NCBI GenBank assembly: GCA_964614095.1
Contig: CAZTJO010000020.1
Coordinates: forward strand, 1-35,326
DNA length: 35,326 nucleotides
Source of the DNA: CAZWKX01 sp964614095
GTDB taxonomy: Bacteria; Actinomycetota; Acidimicrobiia; Spongiisociales; UBA11373
Direction of reading: 5' to 3'
How positions within the stretch are numbered: the first letter of the stretch is position 1; every line of letters begins with the position of its first letter. Shown here one piece after another: positions 14,016-23,571 of this stretch. The notes under the pieces are model-generated. The model had not been told where the DNA came from, made no database searches, and worked only from the letters and a program-made list of their open reading frames with translations. A program made the translations under genes and the position numbers.

Positions 14016-16646
14016 TTACTTCCCCAGCGCGCTGCGGCCCTGCGCCTTCGCTTCCTCGAGTGCCTCCTGGAGCCGTTCGCCCTGGGGGCCCCCAGCCTGG
14101 GCCAGTTCGGCGTCCCGGCTGGTCCCGCCTCCTAGAATGCGTGCCGCCGGCACGGCCACCTCGGCTGCCGAAACCCCGCTGGACACCAGATCCTTGCTGA
14201 CGGCCACCACCAGAGCTGCCTTGCCCTCACGCTCCGAGCCGAGTACCACCACACCGGAGCCGAGGAGATCGCGGACCTGCAGCGACAGCACCCTCAGCTC
14301 GTCCGGGCTCGTTCCCGGCGCTTCGCTCACGACGAGTCGCGCCTTGCCGATGCTCTCTGCTCCCTCGGCAATGCTTCCGGCCACCTGCGATCGTCCTTGT
14401 GCCTCGAACCTCTCGATGCGAACCTCCTGCTCCTTGACCCGCTCCACCAGCTTCTTGGCCGCCTCCGCCACCGAACCGGGACCGACCCTGAGATGTTCGG
14501 CAGCGCTCATCAGCTCAGCGCGCAGGTCGCTCATGTACCGATAGGCGGTGGATCCCGTGTAGGCCTCGATCCGGCGCTGGTTGGCTCCGATCGAAGACTC
14601 GCCCACGATGGCGATCGGACCGATCTGGCCCGTAGCGGGCACGTGCGTGCCGCCGCACAGCTCCCTCGAGTACGAACCGGCCTGGACCACTCTCACTCGA
14701 TCGCCGTACTTGTCCCCAAAGAAGGCCAGAGCGCCCATCTCCTCTGCCTCTTCGCGTGTCACTTCATAGGAAGTCACCGTGGCGTTCTCGATGACCCGGT
14801 CGCTGGCCGCCTGCTCAACGGCTGCGAGCTCCTCGCTGCCGAGGGCGTCGTAGTGGCTGAAATCGAAGCGCAGGCGCCCCGCCTCCACCAGCGAGCCCGC
14901 CTGCTGCACGTGGGAGCCGAGGACGTTGCGCAGCGCCCAGTGAAGGATGTGAGTGCCGGTGTGCGACTTGCGGATTCGTTCGCGTCGATCCGGTTCCACC
15001 TCGAGCATGACGTCCTGGCCCACCCGGATGGCTCCCGACACGACCTTGACCCGGTGTCCGTGCAGCCCGGGAACGGCCAACTGGGTGTCGTTCACCCGAC
15101 CCCGCCCAGTCTCGGTCACGATGCTGCCGCGATCTCCCACCTGGCCGCCCGACTCGGCGTAGAACGGGGTGCGATCGCAGTAGACCTCCACCTCCTCGCC
15201 CTCCGCGGCGGTCTCGATGCTTTCACCATCGCGCACGATGCTGAGCACCCGCGCGCTCGTTTGTATGTGCTCGTATCCAACAAAATCCGTGGGGCCGGAC
15301 CGCTCAAGAACCTCCCGGTACACCTGGGTCGTCTGCTCATCGGGATCGCCCTTCCACGCCGCCCGGGCCCGCTGGCGCTGCCTCTCCATCTCGGCATCAA
15401 ATCCCGCCCTATCCACGCCGATATCGCGTTCCGCAGCCAGCTCCTCGGTCAGCTCCACCGGGAATCCGTAGGTGTCGTGAAGCTTGAAGGCCACGAACCC
15501 CGGGAGCACCCCGCCGGCGGGCAGGGCCTCCAATTCCTCACCGAGCAGACCAAAGCCGCCTTGCAGCGTCCTGCGGAAACGAACCTCTTCACGCTCGGCC
15601 ATCTCGATGATGCCTTCACGGCTCCCGGCCAGACCCGGGTACGGCTCCGCCATCACCGCTACGGTCGCCTCGATCAGAGCCGGAGTGACGAGGTTCTCAG
15701 CGCCCAGGCTCCAGGCATGGCGTACCGCCCGCCGGATGAGCCGGCGCAGCACGTACCCGCGACCCTCATTGGATGGAACCACGCCGTCGCCGATGAGCGC
15801 GGTGAGCGCCCGGCCGTGGTCGGCCAGGATCCGCAGCGCCACATCGCTGCGCTCATCGGTCCCGTAGCTGGTTCCGGTGACCTGCTCGGCGGCCGCCAGG
15901 ACCGGCCGCACCAGATCGGTCAAGAAGACGTTCTCGACACCCTGGAGCACCACCAAAAGCCGTTCAAGACCCGACCCGGTATCGATGTTCCGCGCCGGCA
16001 GGTCGCCGACCACGTGGTAGGGCTCATCCTGCACGTACTGCATGAAGACGAGGTTCCACACCTCGAAAAAACGTTCCTCGTCCACGATAGGGCCACCGTC
16101 GGGCCCGTACTCGGAGCCGCGGTCGTAGAAGATCTCCGATGACGGCCCGGCCGGCCCAGCCACCCCCATCTGCCAGAAGTTGTCCTTCTGGCGCCGCTGC
16201 AGCCGATCTGGGGGCACCCCGACGCCGTCGATCCAGATCTCGGCCGCCTCGTCGTCGTCCTCATGGACCGTGTACCAGAGGAACTCGGGATCGACGGTGA
16301 GCACCTCCACCACAAACTCGTAGGCCCAGGGGATGGCCTTGTCCTTGAAGTAATCGGCGAATGAGAAGTTGCCCAGCATCTCGAAAAAGCTCAGATGCCG
16401 GGCCGTGGTCCCCACGATGTCGATGTCGATAGTGCGCACACATTTCTGCACCGAGGCCGCCCTCCGGAACGGCGGCTCCTGCTCCCCCAGGAAATACGGC
16501 TTGAAGGGAACCATGCCAGCGTTGGTAAGCAGCAAGGTGGGATCGACGGGGATCAGAGAGGACCCGGGCACGATGGTGTGCTCCCGCCCCCGGAAGAATT
16601 CGAGGAAAGCGCGCCGTATCTCATCGCCGGAGCGGGGACCGCTCAA
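14016..16646 (-). CDS. alaS: alanyl-tRNA synthetase
   Basis: Charges tRNA-Ala and edits Ser/Gly mischarging. 876 residues. The class II core begins RSGDEIRRAFLEFFRGREHTIVPGSS (read as two segments) and VDPTLLLTNAGMVPFKP. The editing domain has SHTGTHILHWALR (HxxxH zinc/active-site motif) and RELCGGTHVPATGQIG (CxxxH). A C-Ala domain ends with GGGTSRDAELAQAGG. The start is TTG at 16646, directly after the small membrane protein gene whose stop it touches. A GGGGGTGGGG purine stretch lies just before it. No other candidate start is better. Confidence 0.96.
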   Translation of the reverse strand: MSGPRSGDEIRRAFLEFFRGREHTIVPGSSLIPVDPTLLLTNAGMVPFKPYFLGEQEPPFRRAASVQKCVRTIDIDIVGTTARHLSFFEMLGNFSFADYFKDKAIPWAYEFVVEVLTVDPEFLWYTVHEDDDEAAEIWIDGVGVPPDRLQRRQKDNFWQMGVAGPAGPSSEIFYDRGSEYGPDGGPIVDEERFFEVWNLVFMQYVQDEPYHVVGDLPARNIDTGSGLERLLVVLQGVENVFLTDLVRPVLAAAEQVTGTSYGTDERSDVALRILADHGRALTALIGDGVVPSNEGRGYVLRRLIRRAVRHAWSLGAENLVTPALIEATVAVMAEPYPGLAGSREGIIEMAEREEVRFRRTLQGGFGLLGEELEALPAGGVLPGFVAFKLHDTYGFPVELTEELAAERDIGVDRAGFDAEMERQRQRARAAWKGDPDEQTTQVYREVLERSGPTDFVGYEHIQTSARVLSIVRDGESIETAAEGEEVEVYCDRTPFYAESGGQVGDRGSIVTETGRGRVNDTQLAVPGLHGHRVKVVSGAIRVGQDVMLEVEPDRRERIRKSHTGTHILHWALRNVLGSHVQQAGSLVEAGRLRFDFSHYDALGSEELAAVEQAASDRVIENATVTSYEVTREEAEEMGALAFFGDKYGDRVRVVQAGSYSRELCGGTHVPATGQIGPIAIVGESSIGANQRRIEAYTGSTAYRYMSDLRAELMSAAEHLRVGPGSVAEAAKKLVERVKEQEVRIERFEAQGRSQVAGSIAEGAESIGKARLVVSEAPGTSPDELRVLSLQVRDLLGSGVVVLGSEREGKAALVVAVSKDLVSSGVSAAEVAVPAARILGGGTSRDAELAQAGGPQGERLQEALEEAKAQGRSALGK

Positions 16647-16861
16647 GACCCCACCCCCTGCTCGTCACCGGCCAGCGCCTCGGCGGCTCGTTCCAGCCAC
16701 AGGGCGGCAGCGTCGCCCGAGGCGCGGGCCAGGTTGGCTGGGGTCAGGCGGCGCCGCAGCCGCACCAGCCGGCCCACCACCACCACACCTCCTCCGAGGG
16801 CGGCGGCGACGCCGAGCAGGAACCATCGAATACGCACCAGCATGGGCGCAAGCGTACTCAT
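16643..16861 (-). CDS. small membrane protein of unknown function (DUF6167-like in size and place)
   Basis: 72 residues. The ATG at 16861 overlaps the rarA stop (ATGA) and its own stop abuts alaS. One membrane helix (about 13-31, WFLLGVAAALGGGVVVVGR), then a basic patch (RLVRLRRR), LTPANLA and an amphipathic helix (WLERAAEALAG). A short single-span protein just upstream of alaS is common in actinobacteria and is annotated DUF6167 there as I recall. The LTPxN element and the position agree, but I cannot confirm family membership. Role unknown. Confidence 0.72.
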   Translation of the reverse strand: MSTLAPMLVRIRWFLLGVAAALGGGVVVVGRLVRLRRRLTPANLARASGDAAALWLERAAEALAGDEQGVGS

Positions 16862-18180
16862 TCGCGTTGCCGACGCCCGACACCCCGATCGACCTCGGCG
16901 ATACGCTCGGCGGCCTCCACCTCGTCGCCGGCGCCGCCGGGCCGGTAGAGGATCCGCCCCGCCGCTGCATCGGGCAGATACTGCTGTGGAACGATGGCGC
17001 CGGGGTAGTCGTGGGGATAGCGGTAGCGGGTTCCCGAACCACCGGCATCCGACGAACGCAGGTGGGGAGGAACCTGCGCTCCCGGCGTCTCCTCGACGGC
17101 CCTCCTGGCCTCGCCCATGGCCCGGGCCACCGAGTTCGACTTCGGCGCCGCCGCCAGATAGAGGGCGGCGTGATGCAGTGCGTACGCCGCCTCGGGGAGG
17201 CCGACAAACTGCAGGGCATAGGCGGCTCCCACGGCCACCGACAGCGCCTTCGAGTCGGCGAGCCCGATATCCTCGGATGCCAACACGACAAGCCTTCTGG
17301 CGATGAACTCGGGATCCTCCCCCGCCTCGAGCATCACCTGGAGCCAGTAGGCCGCCGCATCCGGATCGGACCCACGCACGCTCTTGATAAACGCCGAGAT
17401 CACGTCGTAGTGCTGCCCTCCGGCCTTGTCGTAGCGCACCACCCGCCGCTGCAGCGATTCTTCGATGGCTGCGGCCGGGATGGGCCCGGCTGCGCCACCT
17501 TGCAGCACCGCCGCCATCTCCAGCACGTTGAGGGCCAAGCGGGCATCGCCGCCGCAACGTTCGGCCAGCAGCCGGCGTGCCTCCGGCTTGATGCCCGCCA
17601 CCACCCCACCCAATCCACGTTTGTCGTCGCTCACCGCCCGATCGATGACAACCCCCACCTCGTCCGGGGTCAACGGCTCGAGGCGGAAGAGGGTGGCGCG
17701 GCTGATCAACGGCGAGTTGACCTCAAAAAAGGGATTCTCCGTGGTCGCCCCTACCAGAATCACCAGCCCGGTCTCCACTCCGGGAAGCAGGGCGTCCTGC
17801 TGGTTCTTGGAGAAACGATGGATCTCATCAAGGAAGAGCACGGTGCGCCGCTCCTCCTCCTCAAGACGCCGGGTCGCCTCCGCAAGCACCTCACGCACCT
17901 GCTTCACCCCGGCCGACGTCGCTGATAGCGCCGCAAAGGCGGCGTTGGTCTCATCGGCCACAAGCCGCGCCAGGGTGGTCTTGCCGGTTCCCGGAGCACC
18001 CCAGAGGATCATCGTGACCGGGCGCCCGGCCCGTACCATCTCGCCGAAGGCCGCCCCGGGGGCGAGCAGGTGGCACTGTCCAACCACCTCGTCCAGAGAG
18101 CGGGGCCGCATGCGGGCGGCGAGAGGCATTGCTTCACGGCGCCGGGCCGCCCGCTTCTCCGCAAACAGATCGTCCATCAT
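16858..18180 (-). CDS. rarA: RarA/MgsA family replication-associated AAA ATPase
   Basis: Clamp-loader-like ATPase acting at stalled replication forks. 440 residues. It starts with LFAEKRAARRREAMPLAARMRP, then PRSLDEVVGQ, the characteristic N-terminal block. Walker A GAPGTGKTT (about 60-68), Walker B VLFLDEIHRF with sensor residues NQQDALLP (about 118-138), sensor 1 GATTENP, and the C-terminal MgsA domain with SAFIKSVRGSDPDAAAYWL and RRLVVLASEDIGLAD (read as segments). ATG at 18180 overlaps the aspS stop; the next codon is also ATG. It sits between aspS and alaS as in other actinobacteria. Confidence 0.95.
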   Translation of the reverse strand: MMDDLFAEKRAARRREAMPLAARMRPRSLDEVVGQCHLLAPGAAFGEMVRAGRPVTMILWGAPGTGKTTLARLVADETNAAFAALSATSAGVKQVREVLAEATRRLEEEERRTVLFLDEIHRFSKNQQDALLPGVETGLVILVGATTENPFFEVNSPLISRATLFRLEPLTPDEVGVVIDRAVSDDKRGLGGVVAGIKPEARRLLAERCGGDARLALNVLEMAAVLQGGAAGPIPAAAIEESLQRRVVRYDKAGGQHYDVISAFIKSVRGSDPDAAAYWLQVMLEAGEDPEFIARRLVVLASEDIGLADSKALSVAVGAAYALQFVGLPEAAYALHHAALYLAAAPKSNSVARAMGEARRAVEETPGAQVPPHLRSSDAGGSGTRYRYPHDYPGAIVPQQYLPDAAAGRILYRPGGAGDEVEAAERIAEVDRGVGRRQRE

Positions 18181-19973
18181 TCGCCCGCGGGTGTTTCCCC
18201 CTCCTCCAGCGCGGCGCGCACCTCGGGCCGCAGCTGGATGCCGAGCTCGCCGAGCTGGTCTTCGGTGACGGCCGTCGGTGACTCCGTCAGGGGATCAAGC
18301 CCGGTCTGGGTCTTGGGGAAGGGGATGACCTCCCGGATGTTGGGCTGACCCAGCAGTATGGCAAAGAGGCGATCCACCCCGACGGCAAAACCGGCATGAG
18401 GTGGGGTGCCGAAACGCAGCGCCCTCAAGAACCACCCAAAGCGCATCTCGGCCTCCTCGTCGCCGATGCCGAGCACGGTGAAGACTCGGCGCTGCACCTC
18501 GGGATCGTGGATCCGGACGCTCCCCGACCCCAGCTCGCTGCCGTTGAGCACCAGGTCGTAGGCCTTCGATTTGGCCTGTTCCGGCCGGGTCTCCATTTCG
18601 GCAACGTCCACCGGGGCGGTGAAAGGATGATGCGCCGGGGTCAGGTCTCCGGCGGCGGTGCGCTCGAACACGGGGAAGTCCACCACCCAGAGGAAACGAA
18701 GCTCATCGTGGCCCGCGGGGCGACCCAGCTCGAGACGAAGCCGTCCGAGCACCTCACGCACCACCGCCGCCTCGTCGGCCGCCAGCAGCAGGACGTCTCC
18801 GGCCTGGTGCACAAACCCGTCGGCGAGCGCCTGCGACTCCCGCTCTCCGAGGAATTTAGCCACCGGCGAGCGCAGCGAGCCGTCGTCCTCGGCGACTGCC
18901 CAGACCAGGCCCTTGGCCCCGAGGGCCACGGCACGATCGATGAGACCGTCGAGCCCGGAGCGGGACAGCCCGAGCCGCCCGGCATTGATGCCCGCCACCA
19001 GGCCCCCGCCGTCCACCACGGTTCGAAACGCCTTGAATTCGCTCTGGGCAAAAGCATCGCTGAACTCCACGATCTCCATTCCAAAACGCACATCGGGTTT
19101 GTCGGAGCCGTAACGCGCCATCGCCTCGTCGTGGGTGAGTCGGAGAAACGGTGTCTCGATCTCGACGCCTCTCAACTCGGTCACCACCTCAACCATGACC
19201 CGCTCGAGTGCGGCCAGCACATCATCCTGGCCCCAGAACGCCCCCTCCAGGTCGAGTTGGGTGAACTCGACCTGCCGGTCGGCACGAAAGTCCTCGTCGC
19301 GATAGCAGCGGGCTATCTGGTAGTAGCGCTCGACTCCTCCCACCATCAGGAGCTGCTTGAAGAGCTGGGGAGACTGGGGCAGGGCATAGAAGTGACCGCG
19401 GCGCAGCCGGCTGGGCACCAGCATGTCGCGGGCCCCTTCCGGGGTGGAGCGCACCAGCGTCGGCGTCTCCACTTCCAGGAAACCGACGCCATCGAGAGTC
19501 CGCCGGATGGCGGTGATGCCGCTGGAGCGGGCCCGCAGGTTCGCCGCCATGCGGGGCCGGCGCATGTCGAGATAGCGGTACTCCAGGCGGCGCAGCTCAT
19601 CGACCTCGGCTCGGTCGTCGATCTGGAAAGGAAGCGGGTCGGAAGGGCTCAGCAGCGTCAGCTCGGTGACGTCGATCTCGATGTCGCCGGTGTCGAGATC
19701 GGGGTTCACGTTCTCCTCGTCGCGGGGACGCACCGTGCCGGCGACGGCGATACAAAACTCATCGCGGAGGCGGTGCGCCGTCTTTGCCGCCTCGGGCACC
19801 TGCTCGGGGTGCACCACCACCTGCACCAGCCCGCTGGCGTCGCGCAGGTCGATGAAGAACACGCCGCCGTGATCGCGGCGTGACTGCACCCAGCCGGCGA
19901 CCTTGACCTCATCACCGATGTGCCCCGGGCGCAGCTCACCGGCACCGATCGTCCTCAGTGGCTCCGCGCCCAC
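18177..19973 (-). CDS. aspS: aspartyl-tRNA synthetase (bacterial type)
   Basis: 598 residues. The N-terminal anticodon-binding OB fold has VKVAGWVQSRRDHGGVFFIDLRD (as two segments, about 23-45). The class II core has RYLDMRRP (about 135), FLEVETPTL (motif 1 area, about 160) and CYRDEDFRADRQVEFTQLD (motif 2, about 220-238, as segments). A bacterial-type GAD insert runs between about 300 and 420. Motif 3 is FAVGVDRLFAILLG near 540. The GTG at 19973 lies 19 nt inside hisS and has GGAGG seven bases before it. No sign of gatCAB in this window, so I cannot say whether it also makes Asp-tRNA-Asn. Confidence 0.96.
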   Translation of the reverse strand: MGAEPLRTIGAGELRPGHIGDEVKVAGWVQSRRDHGGVFFIDLRDASGLVQVVVHPEQVPEAAKTAHRLRDEFCIAVAGTVRPRDEENVNPDLDTGDIEIDVTELTLLSPSDPLPFQIDDRAEVDELRRLEYRYLDMRRPRMAANLRARSSGITAIRRTLDGVGFLEVETPTLVRSTPEGARDMLVPSRLRRGHFYALPQSPQLFKQLLMVGGVERYYQIARCYRDEDFRADRQVEFTQLDLEGAFWGQDDVLAALERVMVEVVTELRGVEIETPFLRLTHDEAMARYGSDKPDVRFGMEIVEFSDAFAQSEFKAFRTVVDGGGLVAGINAGRLGLSRSGLDGLIDRAVALGAKGLVWAVAEDDGSLRSPVAKFLGERESQALADGFVHQAGDVLLLAADEAAVVREVLGRLRLELGRPAGHDELRFLWVVDFPVFERTAAGDLTPAHHPFTAPVDVAEMETRPEQAKSKAYDLVLNGSELGSGSVRIHDPEVQRRVFTVLGIGDEEAEMRFGWFLRALRFGTPPHAGFAVGVDRLFAILLGQPNIREVIPFPKTQTGLDPLTESPTAVTEDQLGELGIQLRPEVRAALEEGETPAGE

Positions 19974-21181
19974 CCGGCCACCTCCTCAATCGCCACCTGC
20001 GCCTCCTCGCCATCGTCCATACGGCGTACGGTCACCCGACCATCGTCCCATTCGTCGCCCACAATGGCGACGACCCGGGCCCGGCGCCGATTGGCGACGC
20101 GGAACTGGGCTTTGAGCGAACGCGCTCCGAGATCAATGTCTGTGGCCAGTGCGTCACCTCGCAGCCCCGCCACCAGGTCAAGGGCATCGGCGCGCCGCCC
20201 CTGATCGACGATGGCGACGAATACATCCAGCGGCGGGGGTTCTGCAGCCCCGGGCATGGCCAGCACGATGCGGTCGACTCCCAGGGCAAAACCCACCGCC
20301 GGCGTCGGCGGGCCGCCCAGGGTCTCGGCCAGCGGGTCGTAGCGGCCCCCGGCCCCCAGCGACGCCTGTGCCGCCGAATACGAGCGAGATTCATACTCGA
20401 AGACGGTGCGGTTGTAGTAGTCGAGGCCGCGCACCATACGAGGCTGGAGCTGGTACTCGATGCCGCGCCGCTCCAAACCGCCCCGCACCGCGGCAAAGTG
20501 CTCGGCGGCGGCTTCGCCGAGATGGTCCGCCGGTGCCGGGGCATCGGCGACCACTGCGGCATCGGCCTTGCTGTCGAGCACCCGCAGCGGATTCCCCCCG
20601 ATGCGGCGCCGGGCGTCGCCGGAGAGCCGGTCGGCCCGCTCGGTGAGAAAAGCGATGAGCTGCTCGCGATAGGCGGCCCGATCCTGCGGGTCGCCGATGG
20701 AGTTGAGCAGCACAACGACATCGCCGATGCCGAGCTCCTCGAAAAACCGGCAGCCGAGCTCGATCACCTCGACGTCCGCATCCGGCGAAGGCTCCCCCAA
20801 GTACTCGACCCCCACCTGGTGAAACTGGCGGCGCCGGCCCGCCTGGGTCTCCTCGTAGCGGAACATGGGCCCGGAGTAGGCCACCTTGAACACGCCGGAG
20901 CCTCCGGATTCGAGATAGGCCCGCACCACCGACGCCGTCGCCTCCGGGCGCAGGGTCAACGACCGACCCGCCTTGTCCTCGAAGGTGTACATCTGCTTCT
21001 CGACAATCTCGGTGGCCTCGCCCACGCCGCGGGAGAACAGCTCGGTCGCCTCAAAACACGGGGTCATGGAAAGGCCGTAGCCGTAGCGCGCAGCAAGATC
21101 ATCAAACACACGCAGGAGTCTTCGCCACCGCTCCGACGCCGGAGGAAGCAGATCGTCGGTTCCCTTGGGTGCGCGTATCAC
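19955..21181 (-). CDS. hisS: histidyl-tRNA synthetase
   Basis: 408 residues. It begins IRAPKGTDDLLPPAS, the usual HisRS N terminus. Motif 2 is FRYEETQAGRRRQFHQVGVE (about 108-127). The histidine-specific motifs are LDYYNRTVFEYES (about 252-264) and GGRYDPL (about 278-284), with motif 3 in GFALGVDRIVLAM near 298-310. The anticodon domain ends with RRARVVAIVGDEW. The GTG start at 21181 overlaps the stop of the upstream MBL-fold gene by 4 nt; aspS overlaps its 3' end. The MBL-hisS pair is conserved in actinobacteria. Confidence 0.95.
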   Translation of the reverse strand: MIRAPKGTDDLLPPASERWRRLLRVFDDLAARYGYGLSMTPCFEATELFSRGVGEATEIVEKQMYTFEDKAGRSLTLRPEATASVVRAYLESGGSGVFKVAYSGPMFRYEETQAGRRRQFHQVGVEYLGEPSPDADVEVIELGCRFFEELGIGDVVVLLNSIGDPQDRAAYREQLIAFLTERADRLSGDARRRIGGNPLRVLDSKADAAVVADAPAPADHLGEAAAEHFAAVRGGLERRGIEYQLQPRMVRGLDYYNRTVFEYESRSYSAAQASLGAGGRYDPLAETLGGPPTPAVGFALGVDRIVLAMPGAAEPPPLDVFVAIVDQGRRADALDLVAGLRGDALATDIDLGARSLKAQFRVANRRRARVVAIVGDEWDDGRVTVRRMDDGEEAQVAIEEVAGWARSH

Positions 21182-21924
21182 CGTTGCAGGTCCCGGAGAA
21201 AGGGGTTAGTCGCCAATTCCCGAGCCAGGGTAGTGGCCGGCCCGTGCCCCGGAAGCACATCAGTATCCCGAGGCAGGGTCATCACCCGCTCCTCCATACT
21301 CCGCATCAGAGTGTCGTAGTCGCCTCCGGGAAGATCGGTGCGCCCGATGGAACCGGCAAAGAGCTGATCTCCGGCAAAAAGCACCCCCTCGGACTCCACG
21401 TGGAAACAGCAGTGCCCGGGGGTATGGCCCGGAGTGTGCAGCACATGGAACTTGAGCCCGACCAGCTCCAGCACGTCGTCGTCGACCAGATCCTCGCAGC
21501 GCCGCAGCGGCTCGTAGTCGCCGGGAGGGACCATGCCGAAGAGATACCGCACCTGCCCCACCGGGTCGGCGGCCAGCCAGGCGTCATCCGGGTGGAGATG
21601 GGCAACGAGCCGGTGGCGCCGCACCAGGCGCTCCGCACTCGACATGTGGTCGACGTGCCCGTGGGTCAGAAGCAGCGCCACCGGCGGCGAGCCCGCCTCG
21701 CGCACCAATTGGGTAACACCATCAACATCGGGAGGGGCATCGACGATGACCGCCGGTCCGCCCTTCTCGGCGGCGACCACGTAGCAGTTGGTGGCAGCCA
21801 GCCACAACTCCGCTTGAAAGACGTGCACGACGAAAGGGTACGCGCTGTCAGGGCCGAACCGAGCCCGGAGCCGATTCCCGTCGACGACAGCGCGCCACAA
21901 ATGGACGGACCCCACCGGCGACAC
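21178..21924 (-). CDS. MBL-fold metal hydrolase (glyoxalase II-like)
   Basis: 248 residues as drawn. Metallo-beta-lactamase fold with NCYVVAAEKGGPAVIVDAPPD (start of fold, two segments), the metal motif LLTHGHVDHMSS (about 90-101, HxHxDH), HTPGHTPGHCC (about 163-173) and FAGDQLFAGSIGRTDLPGGD (two segments). The group includes hydroxyacylglutathione hydrolases, but the substrate of the actinobacterial member next to hisS is not known to me. The GTG at 21924 gives about 45 residues before the fold; a later GTG near VVHVFQ is also possible, and neither has a strong ribosome-binding site. It is coupled to hisS by GTGA. Confidence 0.85.
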   Translation of the reverse strand: MSPVGSVHLWRAVVDGNRLRARFGPDSAYPFVVHVFQAELWLAATNCYVVAAEKGGPAVIVDAPPDVDGVTQLVREAGSPPVALLLTHGHVDHMSSAERLVRRHRLVAHLHPDDAWLAADPVGQVRYLFGMVPPGDYEPLRRCEDLVDDDVLELVGLKFHVLHTPGHTPGHCCFHVESEGVLFAGDQLFAGSIGRTDLPGGDYDTLMRSMEERVMTLPRDTDVLPGHGPATTLARELATNPFLRDLQR

Positions 21925-21932
21925 GCCACCGG

Positions 21933-21949
21933 CCTCTGAAACTCAGAGG
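21933..21949. repeat. small hairpin between the PilX-like and MBL genes
   Basis: A perfect 7-bp inverted repeat (CCTCTGA / TCAGAGG) with a 3-nt loop. It lies about 9 bp before the MBL GTG on the minus strand. No U-run follows, so it is not a standard terminator. Its 3' arm contains the only AGAGG that could serve as ribosome-binding site for that GTG, so pairing might reduce translation. Confidence 0.4.
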
Positions 21950-21975
21950 AGACACAACGGCCGGCGGCGATTGCG

Positions 21976-23571
21976 CTAGGAGCAGCCGGTGTCCCGCGCC
22001 CAGCACGGGATCGTGCCCTCGGTCCAGGTCACGTAGTCCCAGGTGTCCTTGACCAGCGGGAACAACGGCGGCCGCAGCGACTCCAGCCGCAGATCGAAGA
22101 CGTAGTTGCGGATGCCAAAGTGCGCCGCCATGTCCCCGGTCTCACGAGCGGCCCTGGCTCCGATGGTCGTCAGCTCGGCTATTGGCTCTCCGTGCGACAA
22201 CGGCAGGACCACATCACCGGTATCGCCACAGTCTCGTGCCACTCGGAGGGACCGAGTCTGCACGAGCAGAGCGCCGCTGATGGTCATCTCGTTGTCACTA
22301 CCCACCCCGTTGGGGTTGATGATCATGACGTCGCTGCTGATGAGGCCGAGCACATCGGTGCCGCTGGTCCCGTTGTTGTACAGGATGTCACCCGCTATGA
22401 CGATGCTCTTCTCCGCGCCGTACCTGCCGGCATAGATGGTCACTTGGCCCGCCACAACCGAAGTCTGCCCCGGCTGCCCGATGACGGTATGGCCGTCCAC
22501 CCACACTGCGCCGTTGTCGGGAATGTCGAACGTCCCCAGCAATTGCCAGCTGGCATCCTGGCTGTGCAGCCACCACCACTCCGCCGACGACACGCAGTAG
22601 TAGCTCTGATTGCTGTAAGCCACAGAGACCCTGAGCTGACCCTGGCCGGCGGTGACGATCGGCTCGATCAGCCAGGCGGTCGGCGTCTGGGAGAGGCCCA
22701 GGCCCGGGTTGTCGGCCCGGCTCAGACACAGGCCGCCTCCGTTGCAGGCGATGCTCCGAATGAGGGCCAGGTCTTCCCACAGCTTGTCAAAGTCGAACGG
22801 CTCCGGATAGGCCAACCGTATGTCCTCGTACTCCCCGTGTCCGTCGTAGAACACGACATCGGGATCACCCTTGAGCGGAGCCCCGTAGCCGCCCCCGGTG
22901 CCAATCCGCCCCTCGGCGTGGATATCTCGGTAGACAATGCCCCTCACCGGAGAAGTGGCAAAATCGAGGTCGCCTCCGGTGTAGATCATACCTTCGACCA
23001 CGGCGCCGGAGCCGAAGCGGAGCGTGTCCTCAACAAAAAAGGCGAACTCCGAGATCGCCTCCGGCTTGATCTCGGCGGTGATCGCCCGAGTCTGCCCATA
23101 CTCCTCCTGCTTGGAGACCACCGTCACCTCGATGCCACCGTGGGCGCCCTCCGTGTTCACCATGAGCAGAGAGGACACGTCATCCGCAGCGTTTGCGCTT
23201 CCTTGCAGCAGCGGGTGCTCGAAATAGGTGCCAGGCTCCTCGTATTCCCAGGTCACACAGTCGTCGAACCAAGCATTGCCCGGCTCCGTCACCTGGTTGT
23301 AGTACGCCGACGAGGCATCGGTACAGCGCCGGGCCAGCTCGGCTTCGTCGACATAGTGTCGGTAGTAGAGGGGATCGATGGTGAGCTTGGCTGCGTAGCG
23401 TTCGAGCATGGCCTCGGCCCCCACCAGGATCGTGTCCTCACGGCGCTCGTATTGGGCGTGCTGATGATTGGACAGAGCGACCTGGTACAACAACGAGACG
23501 ATGACAATGAGCGCACCCATGCTCATGATCACACTGAGCAGCGCAGCTCCGGACTCGTCGTCACGCCGCAT
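21976..23571 (-). CDS. PilX-like large minor pilin / pilus assembly protein
   Basis: 531 residues. The true start is the ATG at 23571 (MRRDDESG…); the frame stays open upstream only as a shadow of the previous gene. The N terminus ESG|AALLSVIMSMGALIVIVSLLYQ (two segments) is a class III leader and helix of the PilX/GspK kind. The +5 residue is Ser rather than Glu, which is frequent in that group. The large exported part contains FAFFVEDTLRFGSGAVVEGMIYTGGDLDF (segments) and glycine-rich repeats that look like the beta-helical surface region of PilX-type proteins from other phyla. It has several Cys, including CNGGGLC. The last gene of the three-gene minor-pilin set; overlaps the PilW-like gene by 11 nt. 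Confidence 0.75.
   Translation of the reverse strand: MRRDDESGAALLSVIMSMGALIVIVSLLYQVALSNHQHAQYERREDTILVGAEAMLERYAAKLTIDPLYYRHYVDEAELARRCTDASSAYYNQVTEPGNAWFDDCVTWEYEEPGTYFEHPLLQGSANAADDVSSLLMVNTEGAHGGIEVTVVSKQEEYGQTRAITAEIKPEAISEFAFFVEDTLRFGSGAVVEGMIYTGGDLDFATSPVRGIVYRDIHAEGRIGTGGGYGAPLKGDPDVVFYDGHGEYEDIRLAYPEPFDFDKLWEDLALIRSIACNGGGLCLSRADNPGLGLSQTPTAWLIEPIVTAGQGQLRVSVAYSNQSYYCVSSAEWWWLHSQDASWQLLGTFDIPDNGAVWVDGHTVIGQPGQTSVVAGQVTIYAGRYGAEKSIVIAGDILYNNGTSGTDVLGLISSDVMIINPNGVGSDNEMTISGALLVQTRSLRVARDCGDTGDVVLPLSHGEPIAELTTIGARAARETGDMAAHFGIRNYVFDLRLESLRPPLFPLVKDTWDYVTWTEGTIPCWARDTGCS

Noticed and set aside
14397..16142. 581-codon plus-strand frame inside alaS
   Set aside because: Shadow of alaS: same composition bias, no recognisable domain, no ribosome-binding site. 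Similar long frames opposite hisS, aspS, pilB and the minor pilins are rejected for the same reason.
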